Part shown: piece by piece, positions 42,431-51,780 of the stretch
Position numbering within the stretch: position 1 is the first letter of the stretch
How the letters are laid out: each line of letters opens with the position of its first letter
NCBI GenBank assembly: GCA_900539655.1
Contig: UQCR01000006.1
Location: 48,780 to 112,779, forward strand
Direction: 5' to 3'
Length of the DNA stretch: 64,000 nucleotides
Source of the DNA: an uncultured Robinsoniella sp.
GTDB taxonomy: Bacteria > Bacillota > Clostridia > Lachnospirales > Lachnospiraceae
Made by a program: the position numbers and the translations under genes
The notes under the pieces: generated by a model
What the model saw: only the letters and a program-made list of their open reading frames with translations
Databases searched by the model: none
Told to the model about the DNA's origin: nothing

Positions 42431-43541
42431 CTCCATTAATTATGGTGGAGTTCTTCAGGCGGTGGCACTGAATGAATGTTTAAAAAAACAGGCACATGAG
42501 GTAGTTTTTTTAAATTATCAGAAGGAATGGCCAGTATTTAACAGCCCAATAAAATACCGTAAACTGCGGATACATTATTATGGTAATCAAGGAGTCTTGA
42601 CAAAGTTTAGGATTTTAGGGGGGATGGCCAAGACTGCGCTCAGCAATATCTACTATATTGAGCGTAAAAGAAAGCATGATGGTTTTCAGAAGTTTGTAAA
42701 TAAGTATTTAGCGGTCACACCCCAATATAATTCAATGGAGGAGCTGAAGGAAAATTATCCAGACTGTGATTTTTATATAACTGGCAGTGATCAGGTTTGG
42801 AATAATTATTATACAATGAATCGATTTGACGAGGCTTATTTTTTAGGATTTGTAGATGATGGGAACAAAAAGATAGCTTATGGCGCCAGTATAGGAGGTG
42901 CCAGAGACGATGCTTATGTAAAAGAAATAATTTCTTTGATTAAAGATTTTAAGGCGATATCCGTAAGGGAAAAGAGTCTGGAAGAGCAGATGATAAGGCT
43001 TGGAGCTTCGTTGGCTGGCACTGTACTAGATCCAACTCTGTTACTGACGGCAAAGGACTGGATGCAGTTTGAGAAAACGGTAGACATAAATGAACCTTTT
43101 ATTCTTATGTATGGGTTAGAACAGTCTGACGGGCTGGACCAGATTGTCCAAAATCTTCATCAAAAATATAATATTTGTATAGTGGACATTTTCCCTGGAC
43201 TTACGAAAATAAAGGGGATCAAATACTGTGATAAAGTTTGCTCGCCTGGAGAATTTCTCTGGTATGCTCGGAATGCATCATATATTGTAACCAATTCTTT
43301 TCACGGGACTGTTTTTTCTATAATTTTTGAAAAAGATTTTCTGACTATTGCAAGAAGTTATCAGGAAAGCCGTATGGTTGATCTGCTTAGTTCTCTGGGG
43401 CTTTCTAAAAGACTATGGGAGCAAAATAAAAGTTCATTTTTTGACGAATTAGATGTCATTGACTATGGCGTGGTAAAAAAAAGGTTGAAGTGTTATCAGA
43501 AAGAATCTTTACAATTTCTATTGGGTGCTCTAAATGATTAA
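42399..43541 (+). CDS. Polysaccharide pyruvyltransferase family protein
   Basis: Typical family features: IGVVTLHNSINYGGVLQAVAL, YITGSDQVWNNYY, IAYGASIG and VTNSFHGTVFSIIF. Enzymes of this family (CsaB/WcaK) transfer pyruvate from PEP to form ketals on sugars, giving the polymer negative charges. Some members only bind similar donors, so the reaction is a prediction. AGGAG lies just before the ATG, inside the end of the preceding glycosyltransferase, and the gene overlaps the next by 8 bp. Confidence 0.85.
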   Translation: MAKIGVVTLHNSINYGGVLQAVALNECLKKQAHEVVFLNYQKEWPVFNSPIKYRKLRIHYYGNQGVLTKFRILGGMAKTALSNIYYIERKRKHDGFQKFVNKYLAVTPQYNSMEELKENYPDCDFYITGSDQVWNNYYTMNRFDEAYFLGFVDDGNKKIAYGASIGGARDDAYVKEIISLIKDFKAISVREKSLEEQMIRLGASLAGTVLDPTLLLTAKDWMQFEKTVDINEPFILMYGLEQSDGLDQIVQNLHQKYNICIVDIFPGLTKIKGIKYCDKVCSPGEFLWYARNASYIVTNSFHGTVFSIIFEKDFLTIARSYQESRMVDLLSSLGLSKRLWEQNKSSFFDELDVIDYGVVKKRLKCYQKESLQFLLGALND

Positions 43542-44784
43542 TTTAAATAGAATTACAGGAAGAATCAGAGAGCTTGATGTATGGGATCTAATTGTATTCT
43601 GTTGGATGTTGACATTATTGTCTTCCTCAATTGGAAGGTATATGAATTATAGTTATACAATAACACTTGGTGCGTTTTTAGTTTATTTTATAAGACGGCG
43701 TCAAATTAATATTAACTATTTAAATATTTTATGGGGAGCATTTATTTTAGTTTATCCTCTGTTAAATTATATTATACATACGCCAGAATTTTTTCTGATT
43801 GATATATTTGGTTATGTAATTTCATTTATTGGTTTACTTGCTATTATTGAACCTGTCAGGAGATTTGGATGTATCGTTTCCTATATAAAAATGCGTGCAT
43901 TAATTGAGGCATTCTTTGTAATACTCCAGCAATTAGCTTATCCGATTTATGTTAAATTTGCCTGGAGAATCCTTGGAACTTGGAACTATGATGCTGGGGG
44001 GATGGCTTTAAATATCTCTTTATCAGCATATATCATAGCTTTTGGTATTGGTGCATATTTGTTTTTTAAAAAAAATAATAAACATTCTGTTTTTAGCGCA
44101 TCAGCTATTATATTTTGTTTTATTGCACTAACATTTACAGATAAAAGAACTCTTATGATTGTTACATTATTCTTGAGTATTTTAATTTATTTTATTAATT
44201 GTGACAAAAAAACCAGAGCATATCGTTTATTGTTAGTACCATTTTTATTGACAGCAGTTATCGGAATAGGTATTTGGTTCTATAAAACTTATGGAAATGA
44301 AAATGCAATCGGTAGAATTATTGAAACGTTGATTGGTATATCACAACAGAAAGATGTGTCGAATAGTAGAAGCGACATACAAGCTGTCGCGTGGAATTTG
44401 TGGGAAGAATCGGCCAGAACAAGATGGTTTGGAATAGGATGGGGGAATTTTAAGCATAACTTTACGTTATTTAAGAATACATCACAAGCGCATAATATAT
44501 ATATTCAATTACTTTGTGAAACTGGCATGATAGGGTTAAGTTGTTTTGTTTTTGTTCAGGGAGTTAGTTTAATTTCTGCGTTAAGACTATTTATAAGGAA
44601 TTTTTATGAGACTGGTAGCAGAAGGAATCTTCTGGGAGTGTCCATATTTGGTCAATTAGTTTTTGGAATTTATGGTATTACCGGAAATCCATTGTATGAC
44701 AGTACCTGCTATCTGATGTATTTTTTAATGATTACGTTATTTATAGCAGTAAGGCGTAGCTACGGACTGGAGAAAAGACAGTAA
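43534..44784 (+). CDS. Wzy-type O-antigen/capsule polymerase
   Basis: About ten hydrophobic helices in 416 residues. A large outer loop near residues 285-325 contains SRSDIQAVAWNLWEESARTRWFG followed by IGWGNFKHNF and SQAHNIYIQLLCETG, the Wzy_C/O-antigen ligase signature. It would join lipid-linked repeat units on the outer face of the membrane. As usual for Wzy there is little other conservation. It is the only polymerase candidate in the locus and is translationally coupled on both sides. Confidence 0.85.
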   Translation: MINLNRITGRIRELDVWDLIVFCWMLTLLSSSIGRYMNYSYTITLGAFLVYFIRRRQININYLNILWGAFILVYPLLNYIIHTPEFFLIDIFGYVISFIGLLAIIEPVRRFGCIVSYIKMRALIEAFFVILQQLAYPIYVKFAWRILGTWNYDAGGMALNISLSAYIIAFGIGAYLFFKKNNKHSVFSASAIIFCFIALTFTDKRTLMIVTLFLSILIYFINCDKKTRAYRLLLVPFLLTAVIGIGIWFYKTYGNENAIGRIIETLIGISQQKDVSNSRSDIQAVAWNLWEESARTRWFGIGWGNFKHNFTLFKNTSQAHNIYIQLLCETGMIGLSCFVFVQGVSLISALRLFIRNFYETGSRRNLLGVSIFGQLVFGIYGITGNPLYDSTCYLMYFLMITLFIAVRRSYGLEKRQ

Positions 44785-46310
44785 TGAAGATGGAAAGAAC
44801 GAAAAATTTTATCAGAAATACCTTTTATGGAATTATCAATACATTAGTCATGATGCTGCTTCCTTTCGTAATAAGAACAGTGATGCTTTATATTCTGGGA
44901 GAAGAGTATATAGGCTTGAACAGCTTGTTTACTTCTGTTTTCAGTGTTTTAAATTTTGCGGAGCTGGGGTTTGGAAGTGCGATTGTCTATTATATGTACC
45001 GGCCAATTGCAGCCAATGATGAAGATTCAATATGCGCGCTATTAAATCTATTTCGCAAATTTTATTATTTCGTTGGCTGTGCAATATTGATATTAGGAAT
45101 TATAATTATGCCGTTTTTAAAGCATCTGATTCATGGCGTATGGCCGGAGGATATTAATATATATGTATTGTATCTGGTATTTCTTTTTAACGCAGTTTTT
45201 GGCTATTTTTTTTGGGGATATAAGGCGTGTATACTAACTGCACACCAAAGGAATGATGTTTCAAGCAAAATCTCTCTGCTTGTTTATATCTGGATATATC
45301 TGGTACAGGTCGCTGTATTAGTGGTGTTTAAAAATTACTATGTTTATGTAATATTTACGCCCATTTGTACGATTTTGGTAAATATCGTCACAGCTCTTAC
45401 AGTCAGAAAAATGTATCCTCAGTATTTCTGCAGGGGTAAAGTATCTTCTGAAGTAAGAGCAGGGATGAAAAAGAAACTATTGGGCCTGATCTGTTATCGT
45501 CTGGGAGGGACAGCTCTGGTTTCTGTAGATAATATTGTTATTTCCAGCTTTTTAGGACTATTGATCCTGGGAAAGTTTAACAATTATTACTATATCCTTT
45601 TTGCTGTAGGAAGTATGCTGACAATTTTCCATAATTCCCTTACGGCAGGAGTGGGAAATAGTTTGGAGACAGAGACGCCGGAAAAAAATTATCAGGATTA
45701 TAAAATGCTTATCTTCATCAATCATTGGATGTGCGGATGGTGCGGTGTATGCCTGCTTTGCCTGTATCAGAGTTTTATGTGGCTGTGGGTCGGTAAAGAC
45801 CGGCTGTTTGGAATGGATACTGTCATTTTGTGCGTACTGTATTTTTATATTAGTTATGTTAGAAAGATTGTTACGGTGTACAGGGATGCTGCAGGAGTAT
45901 GGTATGAAGACCGGTTCAGACCTCTGGTAACTGTGATTTTAAATCTAATTCTGGACATTATTTTTGTAAATTTGTTTGGGATTAATGGGATCTTATTTTC
46001 TACAATTTTTATATCCTTTGTAATTTCTTATCCATGGGAGTTAAAGGTATTTTATAATGCTGTTTTGAAAAGAAGTTCAATAGAGTATTATTGTGATTTA
46101 TGGAAACACTTGGCTGTAACTGTTATTGCTGCAGTGAGTACTTATTTTGTGTGCCATTTAATTGCTGTACCAGGTTCCGTATTTTCTTTTCTGGGACAGG
46201 CAGGGATCTGCCTGATCATACCGAATGTACTCTATATGACTGTATATCGCAGCAGGCCTGAATTTGGCAGATTAACAGCTATTATGAAAAATCAGTTGAG
46301 AAGAAAGTAG
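44784..46310 (+). CDS. Wzx-type polysaccharide flippase
   Basis: About twelve to fourteen hydrophobic helices in 508 residues. The N-terminus FIRNTFYGIINTLVMMLLPFVIRTVMLYILGEEYIGLNSLF is the standard start of MOP-superfamily polysaccharide exporters (RfbX). It moves the lipid-linked repeat unit across the membrane for Wzy. TAATG overlap with the polymerase gene. Together with the priming enzyme this makes the locus a Wzx/Wzy-dependent system. Confidence 0.88.
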   Translation: MKMERTKNFIRNTFYGIINTLVMMLLPFVIRTVMLYILGEEYIGLNSLFTSVFSVLNFAELGFGSAIVYYMYRPIAANDEDSICALLNLFRKFYYFVGCAILILGIIIMPFLKHLIHGVWPEDINIYVLYLVFLFNAVFGYFFWGYKACILTAHQRNDVSSKISLLVYIWIYLVQVAVLVVFKNYYVYVIFTPICTILVNIVTALTVRKMYPQYFCRGKVSSEVRAGMKKKLLGLICYRLGGTALVSVDNIVISSFLGLLILGKFNNYYYILFAVGSMLTIFHNSLTAGVGNSLETETPEKNYQDYKMLIFINHWMCGWCGVCLLCLYQSFMWLWVGKDRLFGMDTVILCVLYFYISYVRKIVTVYRDAAGVWYEDRFRPLVTVILNLILDIIFVNLFGINGILFSTIFISFVISYPWELKVFYNAVLKRSSIEYYCDLWKHLAVTVIAAVSTYFVCHLIAVPGSVFSFLGQAGICLIIPNVLYMTVYRSRPEFGRLTAIMKNQLRRK

Positions 46311-46325
46311 AAAGAGGAGAAAAAT

Positions 46326-47438
46326 ATGAACATTGAACATATATGGAAATGGACGGACAATCCGGTAATGGATTGGTCCGGTATACCCTATGGACTGTTT
46401 GAAGCTATGAAAAAGCAGTCTGATGTTGTCAAAGATAGTTCCTACTGTATGAAGAACAGAAGCCGGGAACGTATTTTTCTGTCCAGGGCTGCCAACAAAA
46501 TTTTGAGAAATTCAGACTATCGTTTAGATGAGATGTCCTGGGGAGAAAGAACCATAAATAAAAACCTAGAGATTATACCCGGAAACCTTTATTTTATGTA
46601 CCGGGAATATGATACAAAAGTTACCGAAAATACATATATTTATATTGATCTGTCAGATGATTACCTCTACCGGCTGTACCAGGCTCAAAGCCCGATATTA
46701 AAATATACTGCAATGCCACCGAACACTTCAGAGAAGGTTATGAAAGTAAGAAGGGATAAGGCAGTGAAGTTTTATAAAAAATGCAAAGGGATTTTTACTA
46801 TGGGACAGTGGCTGGTGGAAGACCTGGTCTGCAACACGGGGATTGATCCTGGGAAGGTACATGCAATTGGAGGGGGCTGCAATGTGGATGTGACAGCTAT
46901 TGATCGGTCATGTAAAAAGTCCAATAAAATTCTATTTGTAGGAAAAGAATTTGAACGAAAAGGTGGAGAAGTAGTAGTTGAGGCATATCGTATTTTAAAG
47001 AAGGAGAAAATGCCGGAAGCGGAACTCTATATAGCAGGCCCCGAAACATGGCCCATGGCCGGAGAGATACCGGAAGGTGTTAAGTTCCTGGGCTTGATGA
47101 GACCGGAAAAACTGTCTGCCTATTATAATCTCTGTGATATTTTTGTAATGCCTTCCCGGTCGGAACCTTTTGGAATCGTTTTCGCAGAGGCACTGATCTT
47201 TGGGCTTCCATGTATTGCAAGAAATGCATTTTCTATGAAAGAAATTATTACGGAAGGGAAAAACGGATATCTGATTGATGATGAGAATCCAAAAGAGCTA
47301 GCAGATACAATGTATCGGCTGTTGAAAAATAAAGACATTAAGGAATATGTAATTAGTCATCAGGAAGCGTATCTACACAAATATTCCTGGAATACCATTG
47401 CTGATTTTGTGCTAACTACAATTCAAAACGACAGATAA
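46326..47438 (+). CDS. GT4 family glycosyltransferase
   Basis: The C-terminal donor domain is clear: KILFVGKEFERKGGEVVVEAY, LYIAGPETWP, VKFLGLMRPEKLSAYYNLCDIFVMPSRSEPFGIVFAEA and PCIARNAFSMKEII. The N-terminal domain contains YIDLSDDYLYRL and MGQWLVEDLV, resembling enzymes that scan a precursor lipid. GAGGAG precedes the ATG. It lies between the flippase and UDP-sugar genes, so it may use UDP-glucuronate or UDP-xylose (inference from position). Confidence 0.87.
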   Translation: MNIEHIWKWTDNPVMDWSGIPYGLFEAMKKQSDVVKDSSYCMKNRSRERIFLSRAANKILRNSDYRLDEMSWGERTINKNLEIIPGNLYFMYREYDTKVTENTYIYIDLSDDYLYRLYQAQSPILKYTAMPPNTSEKVMKVRRDKAVKFYKKCKGIFTMGQWLVEDLVCNTGIDPGKVHAIGGGCNVDVTAIDRSCKKSNKILFVGKEFERKGGEVVVEAYRILKKEKMPEAELYIAGPETWPMAGEIPEGVKFLGLMRPEKLSAYYNLCDIFVMPSRSEPFGIVFAEALIFGLPCIARNAFSMKEIITEGKNGYLIDDENPKELADTMYRLLKNKDIKEYVISHQEAYLHKYSWNTIADFVLTTIQNDR

Positions 47439-47466
47439 AAAATAGAGAGCTACGGAGGAACTAGTT

Positions 47467-48795
47467 ATGAGAATTACAGTCATTGGAACAGGATATGTAG
47501 GGTTGGTAACAGGTGCATGTTTGTCCGAAATGGGAAATGAAGTAACATGCGTAGATACAAACGCAGAAAAAATAAAGAATTTGCAGAATGGAAGCATTCC
47601 AATCTATGAACCTGGATTGGAGGAAATCGTGGTACGGAATTTAGCTCTGGGCCATTTAAGCTTTACAACTTCACTGCAGGAAGCAATGAAAAAATCAAAG
47701 ATCTGTTTTATAGCAGTTGGAACGCCTATGGGAGAGGACGGAAGTGCAGATCTGCAATATGTGCTTTCTGTGGCGGCATCCATTGGAAAATATATGGAGA
47801 AACACGTTTTTGTTATCGATAAATCCACAGTTCCGGTGGGAACTGCAGGGAAAGTCCGCAAAGCGATCCAGCAGGAACTGGATAAACGCGGCATGGATCT
47901 GACATTTGATGTGATCTCTAATCCTGAATTTTTAAAAGAAGGAAATGCCATTGCAGATACCATGCGCCCGGACAGAATCGTCATTGGAGCCGATAATGAA
48001 TCTGCATTTAACATGATGAAAGAACTCTATAAGCATTATGTGCTGAACACCAATCATTTTATCTGCATGGATATCGCCAGTGCAGAAATGACGAAATATG
48101 CAGCCAATTCCATGCTGGCAGCAAAAATAAGCTTTATGAATGAAATGGCTAATATTTGTGAACTGGTGGGGGCGGATGTCAATCACGTCAGGCTTGGAAT
48201 CGGCAGTGATTCCAGGATCGGATACAGTTTTATTTATCCGGGCTGCGGGTATGGAGGTTCCTGTTTTCCGAAGGATGTGCAGGCATTGATCCGGGCAGCA
48301 GAAGAGTCCGGCTATCAGGCGTCCCTTCTAAAGTCCGTAGAAGAGGTGAATTTCATGCAGAAGAAAGTCCTGGTACAAAAGGTGACAGATTATTTTGGGG
48401 AAGACCTGACCGGAAAGTGCTTCGGGGTATGGGGGCTGGCATTTAAACCGGAGACAGATGATATGAGGGAAGCGGCTTCTATTACCATTATCTCGGAACT
48501 GACAAAAAGAGGTGCGAAGATTAAGGCTTATGACCCCAAGGCGGAAAAAGAAGCACGTACCTGTTATCTAAAAGACAATGCCCATGTGGAATATGTAAAA
48601 AGCAAATATTCTGCACTGGTGGATGTGGATGCCATGCTGCTGATAACCGAGTGGAAAGAATTCCGTTCCCCGGATTTTCAGGAAATGATACAGCGAATGA
48701 AAAACCCGGTTATTTTTGATGGCAGAAACCAGTATGAGAAGAAGGCTGTGGAAGAGATTGGATTTACCTATTATCAGATTGGGGTCGGGAAATAA
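47467..48795 (+). CDS. ugd: UDP-glucose 6-dehydrogenase
   Basis: Oxidises UDP-glucose to UDP-glucuronate with two NAD+. The NAD motif is VIGTGYVGLVTGACLSEMG. NPEFLKEGNAI and the catalytic Cys in GYGGSCFPKD are present, with KILVQK-like helices and the C-terminal WGLAFKPETDDMREA. Length 442 is typical of the TuaD/HasB group. GGAGG precedes the ATG. The product is the direct substrate of the next gene, giving a two-step route to UDP-xylose. Confidence 0.95.
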   Translation: MRITVIGTGYVGLVTGACLSEMGNEVTCVDTNAEKIKNLQNGSIPIYEPGLEEIVVRNLALGHLSFTTSLQEAMKKSKICFIAVGTPMGEDGSADLQYVLSVAASIGKYMEKHVFVIDKSTVPVGTAGKVRKAIQQELDKRGMDLTFDVISNPEFLKEGNAIADTMRPDRIVIGADNESAFNMMKELYKHYVLNTNHFICMDIASAEMTKYAANSMLAAKISFMNEMANICELVGADVNHVRLGIGSDSRIGYSFIYPGCGYGGSCFPKDVQALIRAAEESGYQASLLKSVEEVNFMQKKVLVQKVTDYFGEDLTGKCFGVWGLAFKPETDDMREAASITIISELTKRGAKIKAYDPKAEKEARTCYLKDNAHVEYVKSKYSALVDVDAMLLITEWKEFRSPDFQEMIQRMKNPVIFDGRNQYEKKAVEEIGFTYYQIGVGK

Positions 48796-48819
48796 AGACC
48801 ACGCAGAAAGGATAAAAAA

Positions 48820-49767
48820 TTGAAGAACAGAATTTTAATAACAGGGGGAGCAGGGTTTTTAGGTTCCCATTTATGTGAGAGGCTTGTAGAAGAGGGGAAC
48901 GAAATAATCTGCGTGGATAATTTATTTACTGGCAGTAAAAAAAATATTGAGCATCTGTTTGGGAAGCGAAATTTTGAGTTTCTCAGGCATGACATTGTGA
49001 ATCCGCTGTATGCAGAGGTGGATATGATTTATAATCTGGCGTGTCCGGCAAGCCCGATACATTATCAGTATAATCCCATTAAAACCACGAAAGCCAGTGT
49101 GCTGGGCGCCATGAATATGCTTGGCCTGGCGAAAAGAGTCCATGCGAGAATTTTACAGGCAAGTACAAGTGAGGTATACGGAGATCCGGAGATCCACCCC
49201 CAGCCGGAAAGCTACCGCGGCTGTGTCAATACCATAGGAATCCGTTCCTGCTACGATGAAGGAAAGAGGGTGGCGGAAACGTTGTTTTTCGACTATCACA
49301 GACAGCATAACGTGGACATAAAAGTAATGAGAATATTTAATACATATGGGCCCAAGATGCATCCCAATGATGGAAGAGTTGTTTCTAATTTTATTGTACA
49401 GGCGCTGAAAAATGAAGACATCACGATCTACGGAGACGGAAGCCAGACGAGAAGCTTCTGCTATGTGGATGATTTAATCGAAGGCATGGTGCGGCTTATG
49501 AATTCCCACGAAGGCTTTACGGGTCCGGTGAATATCGGGAATCCCGGGGAGTTCACGATCAAAAGCCTTGCGGAGCTTGTGATTGAATTGACCGGAAGTA
49601 AATCAAAACTGGTATTTCATCCGCTACCATCCGATGACCCGATGCAGAGAAAACCCGTGATCGAACTCGCCAGAAGAGAGCTGGGATGGGAGCCGGGAAT
49701 CTGCCTGCGAGAAGGCCTGGAAAAAACAATCCGGTATTTTTCAGTTTATAATGGAGGTAAAAAATGA
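48820..49767 (+). CDS. uxs: UDP-glucuronate decarboxylase (UDP-xylose synthase)
   Basis: An SDR-family enzyme with GGAGFLGSHL and the long UXS-specific run NLACPASPIHYQYNPIKTTK. The STSEVYGDPEIHPQ region and the catalytic RSCYDEGKR (Tyr-x3-Lys) follow. The RSCYDEGKRVAETL segment separates UXS from galactose epimerases. It converts UDP-glucuronate to UDP-xylose, so the polymer probably contains xylose, glucuronate or both. The start is TTG, 8 bp after AAGG; no better ATG exists nearby. Confidence 0.9.
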   Translation: MKNRILITGGAGFLGSHLCERLVEEGNEIICVDNLFTGSKKNIEHLFGKRNFEFLRHDIVNPLYAEVDMIYNLACPASPIHYQYNPIKTTKASVLGAMNMLGLAKRVHARILQASTSEVYGDPEIHPQPESYRGCVNTIGIRSCYDEGKRVAETLFFDYHRQHNVDIKVMRIFNTYGPKMHPNDGRVVSNFIVQALKNEDITIYGDGSQTRSFCYVDDLIEGMVRLMNSHEGFTGPVNIGNPGEFTIKSLAELVIELTGSKSKLVFHPLPSDDPMQRKPVIELARRELGWEPGICLREGLEKTIRYFSVYNGGKK

Positions 49768-49768
49768 T

Positions 49769-50512
49769 ATGCAAAAGATTCCCAAGATACTTCATTACTG
49801 CTGGTTTGGCAAAGGAGAGAAAAGTAAGTTAATACAATTCTGCATAAGTACCTGGGAGAAAATACTCCCGGATTACCAGATTATAGAGTGGAACGAGAAT
49901 AATTTTGATATGCACCTTGCACCTGCGTATGTAAAGCAGGCTTATGAATGCAGCAAATACGCTTTTGTAAGCGACTATGTAAGAATCCAGGTTCTATGCA
50001 ATTTCGGTGGGGTGTATCTGGATACGGACGTTGAGGCTGTAAAACCCCTCAATGATATTCTGGATCATGAAACTTTTGTATCGGGATTTGTGACAGAAAA
50101 TTTGTTGACGGCAGCATTTATTGCAACGGTTCCCCATCATCCTTTTTTAGCTGAATTTTTAAAAACCTTTCATTCACGGAAGTTCCTTTTGAATGACGGG
50201 AAAATGGACATTACCCCCATTAATGATCATCTGACTATGCTGGCAGAAAAGTATGGTTTAAAGACCGACGATTCACTGCAAATAATTCAATCTGATATGA
50301 AGATTTACCCGGTTGAATATTTTACCGGTTATGACATGAATAATTCGCATATTAAAAAAACGGAAAATACTTATATGATCCACCACATGATGGGCACCTG
50401 GCTGGAATTGTCTTTTTCCCAAACGATGAAACTGTCCATTAAAAAAATGCTGATTAAGATAATGGGGCATGACAGATTCGACCGTTTCAACAACGGAAGG
50501 AAAAGGAGTTAA
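49769..50512 (+). CDS. GT32-type glycosyltransferase
   Basis: KIPKILHYCWFGKGEKSKL followed by STWEKILPDYQIIEWNE opens the family known from capsule loci and Och1-like mannosyltransferases. ASDYVR-like VSDYVRIQVLCNFGGVYLDTDVE gives the DxD metal/nucleotide-sugar motif. A compact GT-A enzyme of about 248 residues. ATG 49769 is used because GGAGG lies 11 bp before it; the ATG at 49751 precedes that site inside uxs. Confidence 0.87.
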   Translation: MQKIPKILHYCWFGKGEKSKLIQFCISTWEKILPDYQIIEWNENNFDMHLAPAYVKQAYECSKYAFVSDYVRIQVLCNFGGVYLDTDVEAVKPLNDILDHETFVSGFVTENLLTAAFIATVPHHPFLAEFLKTFHSRKFLLNDGKMDITPINDHLTMLAEKYGLKTDDSLQIIQSDMKIYPVEYFTGYDMNNSHIKKTENTYMIHHMMGTWLELSFSQTMKLSIKKMLIKIMGHDRFDRFNNGRKRS

Positions 50513-50516
50513 TCAG

Positions 50517-51749
50517 ATGAGAATACTTTACTATGCCTTTTCCTGTGCACCCTGTGCCGGAAGTGATGAAGGGCTTGGATGGCTCTGGCCCTATTATATG
50601 AGGAATGACCATGAAGTATATGTGGTGACGCGCAGAGACAGAAAGCCTCAGATTGAGAGATATTTAAAAGAGCAGAAAATAACCAACATGCATTTTTTCT
50701 ATTGCGACATACCAGATTGGATGAATTTTTACTATAAAACGGGAAAAGGCTTTCTGGCGTATCAGAAATTATGGCAGTATCCGGCGTATGGAATGATCAA
50801 AAAGCTGCATAAGAAATATCAGTTTGATTTGATACATCATGTATCCACCACGGATTTCCGCCTGATTGGATTTGTTTATAAATTAAATACACATTATATT
50901 ATAGGACCGCTTGGAGGTGCACAGCAGACACCGCCATACTTAAAGGACAACAGCCGGGAAGAAAAAATCAGGGCTTTTATCAACCGGATGACGATTTTAA
51001 ATCCCGGATATAAAAAAGCAATTAATAAAGCAGATTATATTTTCCTGGCAAACAGAGAGACCTACCAGTATATCTACCCTTATATCAGAGAAAAAGAAAA
51101 GTGCCGCCTGCTTTTGGATATTGCAATTGATAGAAACCGGATTTTACCGGGGAAAGCTCCCAGACAGCAGAAAGCAGACCAGGAGAAGATCATGACCTTT
51201 CTTTGGTCTGGCAGGATGGTTTACCGGAAAGGACTTGCATTTTTATTTGACGCTCTCGATTGCATTGACAGAAAGCTTCCGTATAAAATGGTACTTTGCG
51301 GCGACGGCCCCGAAATGGAACATTTGAAAGAAATGAGCCGGAAAAAGAAGCTGGACGGGCATATCATTTTCAAGGGACAGCTATCCTATGAAAAAATGCA
51401 GGAGAATTATGAGAATGCAGACGTGTTCGTATTTCCAAGCCTGAGAGAAACGTCGGGTACGGTTCTGGTTGAGGCAATAGCACAGGGGCTTCCGGTGGTG
51501 GCACTGAATCAGGGCGGGGCAGCGCTGATGATATCGGAAAAAGATGGATTTTTAATATCTGGTAAAAGCCGCCGGGAATGTGTGGAACAAATGGCGGATA
51601 CTATCCGGTACTGTATCGGGCATCCCCAGAGTGTTTGGGAAAAAGGAATTCAGGCGCAGAAAAAACTGGCAGCAGGATATACCTGGGATAAGAAAATTTC
51701 ATATATGAAAGAGAGTTACAAAATTATCAGATGTGAGGAGGGGTCATAA
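50517..51749 (+). CDS. GT4 family glycosyltransferase
   Basis: A GT-B enzyme with MRILYYAFSCAPCAGSDEGLGW, a common N-terminus of a GT4 subgroup in exopolysaccharide loci (WcaI/ExpE-like). The donor domain is TFLWSGRMVYRKGLAFLFDAL, LCGDGPEMEHLKE, FVFPSLRETSGTVLVEAIAQGLPVVALNQGG. AAGGAG lies 7 bp before ATG 50517; the longer frame begins inside the GT32 gene. It supplies a further sugar linkage of the repeat unit. Confidence 0.88.
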   Translation: MRILYYAFSCAPCAGSDEGLGWLWPYYMRNDHEVYVVTRRDRKPQIERYLKEQKITNMHFFYCDIPDWMNFYYKTGKGFLAYQKLWQYPAYGMIKKLHKKYQFDLIHHVSTTDFRLIGFVYKLNTHYIIGPLGGAQQTPPYLKDNSREEKIRAFINRMTILNPGYKKAINKADYIFLANRETYQYIYPYIREKEKCRLLLDIAIDRNRILPGKAPRQQKADQEKIMTFLWSGRMVYRKGLAFLFDALDCIDRKLPYKMVLCGDGPEMEHLKEMSRKKKLDGHIIFKGQLSYEKMQENYENADVFVFPSLRETSGTVLVEAIAQGLPVVALNQGGAALMISEKDGFLISGKSRRECVEQMADTIRYCIGHPQSVWEKGIQAQKKLAAGYTWDKKISYMKESYKIIRCEEGS

Positions 51750-51780
51750 AATGCTTTTTAAGATAATCTCCATTGTATGA

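Noticed and set aside
51751..51780. TGA read as selenocysteine or tryptophan in the acyltransferase
   Set aside because: TGA is a normal stop elsewhere in the window, no SECIS-like hairpin was evident just after it, and the family has no Sec at this place.
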